Of a DNA stretch of 13,640 nucleotides, positions 7,079 to 13,640 are shown in pieces. Every line of letters begins with the position of its first letter. The stretch's first letter is position 1. Below the pieces are notes generated by a model. It did no database searches, was not told the origin of the DNA, and saw only the letters and a list, made by a program, of their open reading frames with translations. The stretch lies in contig JBAZYB010000107.1 of the NCBI GenBank assembly GCA_041659545.1, positions 1-13,640 of the forward strand. The letters run 5' to 3'. This DNA comes from Hyphomicrobium_A sp041659545 (GTDB lineage: Bacteria; Pseudomonadota; Alphaproteobacteria; Rhizobiales; Hyphomicrobiaceae). Position numbers and translations under genes: made by a program.

Positions 7079-8518
7079 TCAATCCTTGCGGCCGACACCG
7101 AACCAACCGCCCAGCTTCTCTTTCACATCGCCGAGCTTTTCGGAGACGTTGCCCATGGTTGAATTCATCGCCTGGATGCGCTCGAAAGCCCCCTCGACGA
7201 TGCTCTCCTCGCCGTATTTATCGCCGTTCTCAGAGTCAGCTTCGATCAGCGCGGCACGCTGCTCACGCGTCAGTGGGCCGATCTGCGCCATGGGCGGGCG
7301 GATCAGCGCCCGCTGCACCATCGACGGCTCGCCCTTGTTGCGCAGCGTGGAGACGAGCGCCTCGCCGACTTTCAGCTGCTGGATGGCCTGCTCGGTGTTG
7401 AATTCAGGGTTCTTGACGAACGTCTCAGCGGCAGCTCTGACTGCCTTCTGCTCCTTGGGCGTGAAAGCGCGCAGAGCGTGCTGGACGCGATTGCCGAGTT
7501 GGGCCGAAACACGGTCGGGCACGTCCGAGGGGGACTGGGTCACGTAGTAGACGCCAACCGCCTTGGAGCGAATGAGACGCGTGACACGCTCGATCTGATC
7601 GAGCACGGCTTTGGGCGCGTCGTCGAACAAGAGGTGAGCTTCGTCGAACAGGAAGACGAGCTTGGGCTTTTCGAGGTCGCCAACCTCGGGGAGCTTCTCG
7701 AAGAGTTCGTCGAGCATCCACAGGAGCGCCGTCGCGTAGAGGCGAGGGTTGTCCATCAGCTTGTCGGCTGCAAGGATGTTGATCACCCCGTAGCCATCGC
7801 GCAAGCGCATGAAATCGTTGATGTCGAGAGAGGTCTCGCCGAAGAACTTGTCGGCACCCTGTTCCTCAAGGACGAGCAGGCGCCGCTGCAGCACGCCGAC
7901 CGTGGCCGGGGCGATGTTGCCATATTTGCTGCGCAGCTCGGGGGCGCGGCGGCCCATTTCCTCGATCACGGCGCGCAGATCGCGCAGCTTGCGGATGACC
8001 ATTTTGGGGTCGCGCGCGGTGCGCCGGTCTTCCGCCCAACGGAAGGCGATGTTGAGCACGCCCTCCTGAGGCTCGGACAGATCGAGGAGGCGCGAGAGCA
8101 ACAGCGGTCCCATCGACTGGACGGAGGTGCGCACGGGATGGCCCTGCTCGCCGAAGATATCCCAGAAGGCAACGGGGAATGCGGCGTTGAAATAGCCGGG
8201 GAGGCCGATTTCCTCGGCGCGCGCAATGAGTCCAGGCTTCTGCTCGCCGGCGATGCCGATGCCGGACAGGTCGCCCTTAATGTCGGCGGCGAAGACAGGG
8301 ACGCCGGCAGCGGAAAAGCTCTCGGCCAGCACCTGCAGGGTGACCGTCTTACCGGTGCCGGTGGCGCCAGTGACTAGGCCGTGGCGGTTGGCAAGCTTGA
8401 GCTCGATGTATTCGATGCCCGCGTGACTACCGCCGAGAAGCAGACGTCCGTTCTGGGCAAAGAACCGCGGGTCGGCAGCGGGATTGTCGGCGGCTGCGGA
8501 CTTGGGCTTTTCGGACAT
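7079..8518 (-). CDS. HerA-like ATPase, DUF853 (YjgR-type) family
   Basis: The 479-residue protein is a cytoplasmic P-loop ATPase of the HerA/FtsK superfamily. Walker A is GATGTGKT at 51-58. Walker B is LVFLFDEAH at 287-295. A sensor-like stretch VGVYYVTQSPSDVPDRVSAQLGNRVQHALRAFTPKEQ follows at 321-357 in two adjoining segments. The middle part (ADIKGDLSGI, FWDIFGEQGHPVRTSVQSMGP) and length match the DUF853 family, whose E. coli member is YjgR. Its role is unknown; DNA translocation is only inferred from the superfamily. The tail (GNVSEKLGDVKEKLGGWFG) is helical. The frame is open upstream to 8743, but GGAG at 8525-8528 is six bases before the ATG at 8518, and the upstream extension is Arg-rich and unlike the family. 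It diverges from mutA. Confidence 0.9.
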   Translation of the reverse strand: MSEKPKSAAADNPAADPRFFAQNGRLLLGGSHAGIEYIELKLANRHGLVTGATGTGKTVTLQVLAESFSAAGVPVFAADIKGDLSGIGIAGEQKPGLIARAEEIGLPGYFNAAFPVAFWDIFGEQGHPVRTSVQSMGPLLLSRLLDLSEPQEGVLNIAFRWAEDRRTARDPKMVIRKLRDLRAVIEEMGRRAPELRSKYGNIAPATVGVLQRRLLVLEEQGADKFFGETSLDINDFMRLRDGYGVINILAADKLMDNPRLYATALLWMLDELFEKLPEVGDLEKPKLVFLFDEAHLLFDDAPKAVLDQIERVTRLIRSKAVGVYYVTQSPSDVPDRVSAQLGNRVQHALRAFTPKEQKAVRAAAETFVKNPEFNTEQAIQQLKVGEALVSTLRNKGEPSMVQRALIRPPMAQIGPLTREQRAALIEADSENGDKYGEESIVEGAFERIQAMNSTMGNVSEKLGDVKEKLGGWFGVGRKD

Positions 8519-8719
8519 CATGGGCTCCAATCTGGGGCTACCGGCTGACCGGCCTCGCACGCGACTCGACGCAACCACGCCCGTTTTTCTTGGCACGCAG
8601 GCCGACCCATTGCAAATATCGGTTGCATGCAAGACTTGCGGAAATCGGCCCACGTGCGCTGAAGCGACACGGAAGACTTTGACGGTCGCTTTCACGCGTG
8701 CGAACAGGCTAGGCCGGCC

Positions 8720-8725
8720 TATAAA
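8720..8725 (+). promoter_or_regulatory. Possible -10 element for mutA
   Basis: TATAAA, within an AT-rich TATAAATAGAGTAG patch in otherwise GC-rich DNA, lies 56 bases upstream of the mutA start in the 263-base divergent gap. No good -35 is found 16-18 bases upstream. A TTGACG near 8677 is too far away to pair with it. Confidence 0.3.
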
Positions 8726-8781
8726 TAGAGTAGTGGCGCCCACTCAACTGCGTCGATCACCAGAGCCAGACACGCCAGGAC

Positions 8782-10677
8782 ATGACTGAGACCACACCGC
8801 TCGACCTCGCCTCAGGTTTCGCCCCCGCCGACTATGACAAGTGGCGGGCGCTCGTCGACAAGGCGCTGAAGGGCGCCGACTTCGATAGGAAGCTGGTGGC
8901 CAAGACCGCCGACGGACTGCGCATCGAGCCCCTCTATACGCGTGCCGACACGCTGGCGCAGAGCGAGCGGGTCGTTCCCGGAGAGGCACCGTTCACGCGC
9001 GGCACGCATGGCAAAGCCGATGGCCTCGGCTGGCAAATTCATCAGCGGATCGTCGAGCCTTCACCGGCTGCAGCGAACAAAGTGATCCTCGAAGAACTGG
9101 AAAGCGGCGCCAACGGCGTTGTGGTGCAGATCGCGGGGCCGGGGCAGATCGGTGTCGAGGTCACGAGTTCCGATGAAGCAGCCGCGACTCTTGCCGGCGC
9201 GTTCGTCGACTATGCTCCATTCCAGCTTGCGGGTGGAATTGCGGGGCTGGCCGCAGCGCGGCACTATCTGCAGGCCCTCGGCGCACTGAAGCGCGAGCCG
9301 GGCGGCACCGCGGTTTCGCGGCTCAACGTCGACCCGCTCGGTGCACTAGCGCGGTTCGGCGCTGCATGGGCGCCGATTGACGAGGCGCTGGCGGAGACGG
9401 TGCAGTTCGCCGGTGAAGCGGGTGGCGCGGAGCGTAAGGTGTCGAGCGTTCTGGTCGACGCGACGGTCGCACATGAGGCCGGCGCCAGCGAAGCGCAGGA
9501 GCTTGCGTTCCTGGCCGCGGCACTCGTCGCTTACCTGCGTGCGTTCGAGGCTGCGGGCGTTTCGGCTAAGGACGCGTTCCCCACCATCGCCTTCACGCTG
9601 TCGGTAGATTCTGACCTGTTCCTCAATGCTGCCAAGGTGAGAGCGGCGCGCACCGTCATCGCGCGGATTGCCGAGGCATGTGGGGCTTCGGCCAAACACA
9701 TGCACATCACGGCCGTCACGTCAGGGCGCATCATGGCCAAGCGCGATCCATGGACCAACATGCTGCGATCGACGACGGCGTGCGCCGGTGCGGCGTTCGG
9801 CAGCGCCGACGCGATCACCGTCCTGCCCTTCACCTGGGCGCTCGGAACGCCTGACCGGTTTGCCCGGCGCACGGCGCGCAATACGCAACTCGTGCTGCAG
9901 GAAGAATCTCAGCTCGGGCGCGTCGTCGATCCGATCGGTGGCTCCTGGTATGTTGAAAAGCTCACAGCCGAGCTGGCGCAGAAGGCGTGGGGGCTGTTCC
10001 AGGAGATCGAGGCGAAGGGCGGCCTCGTCGCGGCGCTGACTGCAGGCGCCATCCAGGACGACATCGCGCGCGTTGCAGAGGCGCGTGCCAAGGCTGTCGC
10101 GACCGGGCGTATGGAGTTGACGGGCGTCTCGGTATTTCCGTTCCTCGGCGACGACGGCGTCAAGATCACGCCGTACCCGAACGCGGCACCCGCTCCGGCG
10201 CCACAGATACGTGCACTCACCCCTCATCGCCTCAGTGAAGCCTTCGAGAGCCTGCGCGATGCCGGAGACGCATTCCTCGCCAAGACTGGCAAACGCAAGC
10301 AGGTGTTCATGGCCAATCTTGGCGAAATTGCCGAGCACAACCGGCGCTCGCAATGGATGTGGAACTTCCTTGCCGCGGGTGGCATCGAGGGGCTGACGAG
10401 CGACGGCTACAAAAGCGCGGTAGAGGCGGCTGACGCTTTCAAAGCGTCGGGGGCGAAGATCGCCTGCATCTGTTCCTCGGACGAACTCTATGGGCGCGAA
10501 GGCGCCACGACCGCGTCGGCGTTGAAAGCGGCCGGGGCGAAGCGCGTGCTGGTAGCGGGACGGCCCGGTGACAACGAGGCGGCGCTGCGTGCAGCAGGTG
10601 TCGATGGCTTCATCTACGCGGGACAGGATGCGGTGGTGATACTGCAAGAGCTGCACAAAGGGCTTGCCGAGGGCTAG
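8782..10677 (+). CDS. mutA: Methylmalonyl-CoA mutase small (beta) subunit
   Basis: The 631-residue protein is the non-catalytic partner of the B12-dependent mutase that interconverts methylmalonyl-CoA and succinyl-CoA. This step serves propionate use and, in many alphaproteobacteria, the ethylmalonyl-CoA route of acetyl-CoA assimilation. The TIM-barrel part carries the family blocks KRDPWTNMLRSTTACAG (about 320-336), RNTQLVLQEESQLG (366-379) and VVDPIGGSWYVE (381-392). The C-terminal part, from about 505, is a flavodoxin-like B12-type domain, but the cobalamin-binding DxHxxG motif is absent (NLGEIAEHNRR instead). That is the known mark of the small subunit. The ATG is close to an AGGA but poorly spaced; MTETTPLDLASGF fits the family start. 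No mutB follows, so the catalytic subunit must be encoded elsewhere. Confidence 0.93.
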   Translation: MTETTPLDLASGFAPADYDKWRALVDKALKGADFDRKLVAKTADGLRIEPLYTRADTLAQSERVVPGEAPFTRGTHGKADGLGWQIHQRIVEPSPAAANKVILEELESGANGVVVQIAGPGQIGVEVTSSDEAAATLAGAFVDYAPFQLAGGIAGLAAARHYLQALGALKREPGGTAVSRLNVDPLGALARFGAAWAPIDEALAETVQFAGEAGGAERKVSSVLVDATVAHEAGASEAQELAFLAAALVAYLRAFEAAGVSAKDAFPTIAFTLSVDSDLFLNAAKVRAARTVIARIAEACGASAKHMHITAVTSGRIMAKRDPWTNMLRSTTACAGAAFGSADAITVLPFTWALGTPDRFARRTARNTQLVLQEESQLGRVVDPIGGSWYVEKLTAELAQKAWGLFQEIEAKGGLVAALTAGAIQDDIARVAEARAKAVATGRMELTGVSVFPFLGDDGVKITPYPNAAPAPAPQIRALTPHRLSEAFESLRDAGDAFLAKTGKRKQVFMANLGEIAEHNRRSQWMWNFLAAGGIEGLTSDGYKSAVEAADAFKASGAKIACICSSDELYGREGATTASALKAAGAKRVLVAGRPGDNEAALRAAGVDGFIYAGQDAVVILQELHKGLAEG

Positions 10678-10731
10678 AGTGGGTTATCGCTAGAACTTCT
10701 GCGGTCAGCGCTTTCGACAAAGGATAGCTTC

Positions 10732-11046
10732 GTGGCCAGTCTGCGCTTTCTAGCCAGCTTATTTGCTCTGATCGCAGTCGTCGCGCTCGTGGCAGATCTG
10801 ACGCCTGCCCTCACCGGCACCGGAGGTTTCACAGCGCACAGCGTCGTGAGCTATTGGGCCGAGTTGGCGCCGGCATCACTGGTCGCCACGCGCGCGAGCA
10901 TCGTCGAGAATTCGTTTCCCTGGCTGTGGAACCCAATGCTGCTGAGCATCCTCAGCGCCCCGATGTCGCTGTTGTTCGGGTCATTGGCATTGGTGTGCGG
11001 TTACTTCGGCCGCCGGCGCCTGCAGATGAAGGCGCACGTGAACTGA
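10732..11046 (+). CDS. Small two-helix membrane protein, function unknown
   Basis: A 104-residue product read from a GTG start at 10732, with AAAGGA just upstream. Two hydrophobic helices are clear: residues 4-22 (LRFLASLFALIAVVALVAD) and about 68-92 (NPMLLSILSAPMSLLFGSLALV). A stretch of about 45 residues between them has several Trp residues (YWAEL, FPWLWNPML), and the tail is positively charged (GRRRLQMK). By charge distribution both ends probably face the cytoplasm. I recognise no named family, although similar short proteins with a WLW-P-hydrophobic pattern seem to occur in related bacteria. It begins 54 bases after mutA with no terminator between, so it may be co-transcribed. Its stop is six bases from that of the convergent gene at 11053. 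Confidence 0.75.
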   Translation: MASLRFLASLFALIAVVALVADLTPALTGTGGFTAHSVVSYWAELAPASLVATRASIVENSFPWLWNPMLLSILSAPMSLLFGSLALVCGYFGRRRLQMKAHVN

Positions 11047-11052
11047 GGGCGC

Positions 11053-11913
11053 CTACTTTTTTGTCGGCTGAGTGGGCGCGGGCGAAAGTCCTGCCTTGAC
11101 GAGCTTGGTGACGCTGGTCAGAGCCGGCGGCAATCCACTGCTGGGCGGAAACGCAATATCAAGGGCGATGCCGACCACCACGAACCCGACCAGCAATGCG
11201 ATCAACCGCATTACCCAGCGCCGGTGGCTCTTATTGAGCGCCTCGATCTCGCTATCTTCGACGGTCCCGTCGTTCGTTGGCAGCAATCCGCTGGTGAGGC
11301 CCAGATACTTCTTCTGCACCGAACGGCGCACATTTCCCTTATTCTCAACATTCAGTCCGGCACGCCCGGCAATCTTCTGGGCGATCTCAGGATAGGGAAA
11401 GCACGGGTCAGCGTTGGCTTCGCTGACGTAACCGAGCTTTACGGCGCTGTCGTCCTTGAGGATGAGCCGAGCACCTTGCAGCAGGACGGGGGCGACGGAT
11501 CCTCCATAGATCTCGCGGCGCGTCTCTACGGCTTTGATCTGATCGTAGGGGATGTCGTGACTGCGGTAGCGGACGATCGGCGTCGGACCTCGCCCCGATG
11601 GCAGCGTCATCTTCACCGACTTATCGCCTAGCTCAATGCGCGCACGGAGCGAATGCATGAGCTCGATGGCGATGAGAAACATGATGAACGTGAAGCCGAG
11701 GGCCAGCACGATCAGGCCGAAGGTGCCATTCCAATGGCCCTGGGAAATACGCCAGAAAAGCATGGGCGGCAGGCTGACAAAGAAGGGCAGCAGCAGAAGG
11801 AAGGCAAACGAGAAAGCGAACTTCCGGCCGCCTCCGGCCGCGTAAACGTCGCGGGCCGGCCCGTTGGCCGCGGGCGTCGGCGTTGCTTCTCCCATCGCGG
11901 CAACGTTCGCCAT
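11053..11913 (-). CDS. Three-helix membrane protein with a PH-like middle domain, function unknown
   Basis: The 286-residue protein starts with an Ala/Pro-rich cytoplasmic tail (1-30). A membrane hairpin follows: helices at about 33-54 (FAFSFAFLLLLPFFVSLPPMLF) and 64-87. Residues 92-190 are soluble and beta-rich, with ARIELGDKSVKMTLP, the IPYDQIKAVETRREIYGG segment, then LILKDDSAVKLGYV. This layout, a two-helix unit followed by strands with an 'IPYDQI' turn, resembles bacterial PH-like domains of membrane proteins; the assignment is inferred. A third helix is at 234-254 (MRLIALLVGFVVVGIALDI), followed by a short Pro-rich tail. The ribosome site is a strong GGGGGGAG before ATG 11913. It diverges from msrA across a 134-base gap containing a direct repeat. 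I recognise no gene name. Confidence 0.8.
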   Translation of the reverse strand: MANVAAMGEATPTPAANGPARDVYAAGGGRKFAFSFAFLLLLPFFVSLPPMLFWRISQGHWNGTFGLIVLALGFTFIMFLIAIELMHSLRARIELGDKSVKMTLPSGRGPTPIVRYRSHDIPYDQIKAVETRREIYGGSVAPVLLQGARLILKDDSAVKLGYVSEANADPCFPYPEIAQKIAGRAGLNVENKGNVRRSVQKKYLGLTSGLLPTNDGTVEDSEIEALNKSHRRWVMRLIALLVGFVVVGIALDIAFPPSSGLPPALTSVTKLVKAGLSPAPTQPTKK

Positions 11914-11952
11914 CGTTCACTCCCCCCTAATTGTTACGCCGCACTCTGCGCA

Positions 11953-11971
11953 GATAACATCACGATAACAT
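11953..11971. repeat. Operator-like direct repeat between divergent genes
   Basis: GATAACAT (11953-11960) and GATAACAT (11964-11971) are perfect 8-base direct repeats with an 11-base period, about one helix turn. They lie 40 bases upstream of the membrane-protein gene and 77 bases upstream of msrA. A perfect CCCTG-G-CAGGG palindrome follows directly at 11974-11984. The spacing suggests a tandem regulator site for one or both genes; no regulator is identified. Confidence 0.45.
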
Positions 11972-12047
11972 GACCCTGGCAGGGCCTGCTGCGAGGGCCT
12001 TTGTGAGACTATATCAGGCACAGTCGTCATCCAATCCGGGGTGAGCC

Positions 12048-12707
12048 ATGCTTTTTCGTAAGAACAAGACGGCAATGCCGACGCCCGAGACGGCCCTTAA
12101 GGGCCGCGCAACGCCGATCCCATCAGCAGACGAGCACTACATCTTCTCGCGTCCCTTGAAGGGCCCGTATCCGGCGGGCCTCGAAATGGCTATGTTTGGC
12201 CTTGGGTGTTTCTGGGGCGCGGAGCGCAAGTTCTGGAACCTCGGCACAGGCATCTGGATCACGGCCGTGGGGTATGCTGGCGGTGTGACTCCCAATCCGA
12301 CCTACCAGGAAGTTTGCACCGGGCGAACCGGACACAACGAGGCGGTGCTGGTCGTCTATGATCCCAAGGAGATCAGCTACAGCCAGCTACTGAAGACTTT
12401 CTGGGAAAGCCACAACCCAACCCAGGGCATGCGCCAGGGCAATGACGTTGGCACTCAGTATCGGTCGGGCATCTATTACTTCAACGATGCCCAGCGCGAA
12501 GCCGCGGAGGCCTCCAAGACCGAGTATCAGAAGGCACTGACGACGAGCGGTCTTGGACGCATCACGACGGAGATTCTCGCGGCGCCGGAGTTCTTTTTTG
12601 CTGAGGATTACCACCAGCAGTACCTGGCGAAGGTGCCGCATGGATACTGCGGACTCGGCGGCACGGGCGTTTCGTGCCCGTTGCCGACAGGCGTCGCTGC
12701 AGAGTAG
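12048..12707 (+). CDS. msrA: Peptide methionine-S-sulfoxide reductase MsrA
   Basis: The 219-residue enzyme reduces S-methionine sulfoxide in oxidised proteins using thioredoxin. The catalytic motif GCFWGAER is at 53-60 with Cys54 as nucleophile. The recycling cysteines are Cys201 and Cys210 in the C-terminal GYCGLGGTGVSCP. This three-cysteine layout matches the E. coli-type enzyme. Other family blocks are VGYAGG, TGHNEAV, FWESHNPTQ and the GNDVGTQYRSGIYY segment. About 45 residues precede the catalytic core, as in the longer MsrA class, and there is no signal peptide, so it is cytoplasmic. GGGGTGAG precedes the ATG. It stands alone: divergent from the membrane-protein gene, and ending five bases from the stop of convergent mepA with no terminator between. 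msrB is not in the window. Confidence 0.97.
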   Translation: MLFRKNKTAMPTPETALKGRATPIPSADEHYIFSRPLKGPYPAGLEMAMFGLGCFWGAERKFWNLGTGIWITAVGYAGGVTPNPTYQEVCTGRTGHNEAVLVVYDPKEISYSQLLKTFWESHNPTQGMRQGNDVGTQYRSGIYYFNDAQREAAEASKTEYQKALTTSGLGRITTEILAAPEFFFAEDYHQQYLAKVPHGYCGLGGTGVSCPLPTGVAAE

Positions 12708-12712
12708 CGCGC

Positions 12713-13639
12713 TTACTTCTTGGTCGCGGCGGTTGGCGTCGCGGCCAGAGCCTCGTCCATGGGCGGCTGCACGGCAGGGCTGTTGACCACGACTTTGCAC
12801 TCGGCCGGCAGCTGATCCATGGTGATGCGGCGGCGCTCACTGGGTGGCACGTACGTTTGTTGGGGGCCCTTTGGCTTCGGCTTCGGTTTCAGCGAAGCCT
12901 CGACGGTCTTCAGCCAGTTCGTCAGCTCTTTTCCGCAGCCGTCGTCGTCGTTAACTTTGGGCTGGGCCTCGCAGCCCCCGTTGGGGCAACTGATGCGAAT
13001 ATGGAAGTGATAGTAGTGGCCCCATATCGGGCGCACCTTGTAGAGCCAAGCGCGATCCTTCCCCGCAGCCTTGCACAGAGCCTTCTTGATGGCCGGATGC
13101 ACAAAGACGCGTTCCACGGCGGTGTAGGAAGCGGCGCGCTTGATCAGCTCTACGTGCGCCGGCGTGAATACTTTCGGGTCAACCGATAGGCTCGTTTTGT
13201 CGAGCATGGAGGTTGCCTGGATATCCTCGCGCTCGCGGCGCGTCAGAACTCGGTTCGGCATCGGCGTCAGCCAAATGTCGGCATCGAGACCAACTTGATG
13301 GCTCGCATGTCCGGTCAACATCGGACCGCCGCGCGGCTGGGAGATGTCCCCTACGAGCAGACCGGGCCAGCCGTCCTTCTTAGATTCAGCGGCCAGGCGC
13401 TTGAGAAGCGCGACGAGCTTGGGATGCCCCCAGGCGCGGTTGCGCGACGGCCGCATCGTCTGCCAGTCAGGGCCGGCGTCCGCCAGATGCACGCCGCCAG
13501 CCAGGCAACCCTTGGCGTACCAGCCGATCGAGCGAGGCGTCAGGTCAGCCGCGCTCTTAGCCTTGCCAAAAAGCTCTTTGGCCAGAACCTGCGGTTTCTT
13601 CTCCTTGGTGGGCTTTCCCTTCGCCGTTTTCTTCGCGGC
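12713..13639 (-). CDS. mepA: Penicillin-insensitive murein endopeptidase MepA (partial, N-terminus beyond right edge)
   Basis: The minus-strand frame runs open from the right edge to the stop at 12713, giving 308 residues with the N-terminus and any signal peptide missing. It is a zinc endopeptidase of family M74 that cuts cross-links in periplasmic peptidoglycan and is unaffected by penicillin. Diagnostic blocks in order are RSIGWYAKGCLAGG, the SRNRAWGHPKL segment, LLVGDISQPRGGPM, GHASHQVGLDADIWL (zinc ligands His and Asp in HQVGLDAD), and HYYHFHIRISCP with the third His ligand. A GTG at 13492 is an internal Val codon, since the family-specific RSIGWYAKGCLAGG lies before it. The Lys-rich upstream part (AKKTAKGKPTKEKK) resembles a linker after a signal peptide. 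The C-terminus has a KPKPKPKG linker and an extra tail of about 45 residues. It is convergent with msrA. Confidence 0.95.
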   Translation of the reverse strand, partial: AAKKTAKGKPTKEKKPQVLAKELFGKAKSAADLTPRSIGWYAKGCLAGGVHLADAGPDWQTMRPSRNRAWGHPKLVALLKRLAAESKKDGWPGLLVGDISQPRGGPMLTGHASHQVGLDADIWLTPMPNRVLTRREREDIQATSMLDKTSLSVDPKVFTPAHVELIKRAASYTAVERVFVHPAIKKALCKAAGKDRAWLYKVRPIWGHYYHFHIRISCPNGGCEAQPKVNDDDGCGKELTNWLKTVEASLKPKPKPKGPQQTYVPPSERRRITMDQLPAECKVVVNSPAVQPPMDEALAATPTAATKK

Positions 13640-13640
13640 A

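Noticed and set aside
7478..8377. A 299-codon plus-strand open frame
   Set aside because: Antisense to the DUF853 ATPase, whose Walker A and B motifs are intact; the plus-strand product shows no domain.
8677..8725. TTGACG and TATAAA as a promoter pair for mutA
   Set aside because: The boxes are about 37 bases apart, far from the 16-18 required. Only the -10-like patch was kept, at low confidence.
9721..10656. A 311-codon minus-strand open frame
   Set aside because: Antisense to mutA, which has all family blocks; the minus-strand product is Arg-rich and unlike any protein I know.
12092..12105. Perfect 14-base palindrome GGCCCTTAAGGGCC inside msrA
   Set aside because: It lies within the coding frame near codons 15-20 and is compatible with Ala-Leu-Lys-Gly-Arg coding; a single palindrome of this length in GC-rich DNA is weak evidence of a site.

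Overview
The window looks like chromosomal core DNA from a GC-rich alphaproteobacterium of the order Hyphomicrobiales. A Hyphomicrobium-like organism is my best guess; it is inferred from overall protein character, not from a search. Supporting signs are a groES-groEL operon behind a CIRCE element, an iron-type superoxide dismutase preceded by a motif matching the alphaproteobacterial EcfG general-stress promoter (GGAAC-N16-CGTT), a small H-NS/HvrA-type protein, and a methylmalonyl-CoA mutase small subunit. I see no transposase, integrase, phage gene, CRISPR array or tRNA. I also see nothing that amounts to a new multi-gene system.

Layout. Bases 1-1767 (minus) hold a secreted L,D-transpeptidase cut by the left edge. 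Next come a terminator and groEL-groES (minus, 1998-4007), with a consensus promoter and CIRCE at 4130-4172. About 515 bases without a convincing gene (4173-4687) lead to an H-NS-family gene (minus, 4688-4999). Bases 5000-5534 are non-coding but structured: an H-NS leader palindrome, a nested stem system at 5237-5382 that may be a small RNA of 6S-like shape, and the EcfG-like promoter of sodB (plus, 5535-6134). sodB ends in a strong terminator and faces a cytochrome c gene (minus), which lies behind a DUF4236 membrane protein (minus) and a HerA-like DUF853 ATPase (minus, to 8518). A divergent gap of 263 bases separates this group from mutA (plus, 8782-10677) and a small membrane protein (plus). 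A three-helix membrane protein with a PH-like middle (minus, 11053-11913) and msrA (plus, 12048-12707) diverge from an intergenic region with an 11-base-period direct repeat. msrA converges on a penicillin-insensitive murein endopeptidase (mepA, minus), cut by the right edge.

How the genes fit together. Several are stress or repair functions: the GroE chaperonin, superoxide dismutase and methionine sulfoxide reductase. Two act on peptidoglycan cross-links and lie at opposite ends of the window: the L,D-transpeptidase makes 3-3 links and MepA cuts cross-links. mutA belongs to propionyl-CoA/ethylmalonyl-CoA metabolism and has no mutB beside it here. The main points for follow-up are the non-coding region upstream of sodB, the operator-like repeat upstream of msrA, and the uncharacterised membrane proteins.
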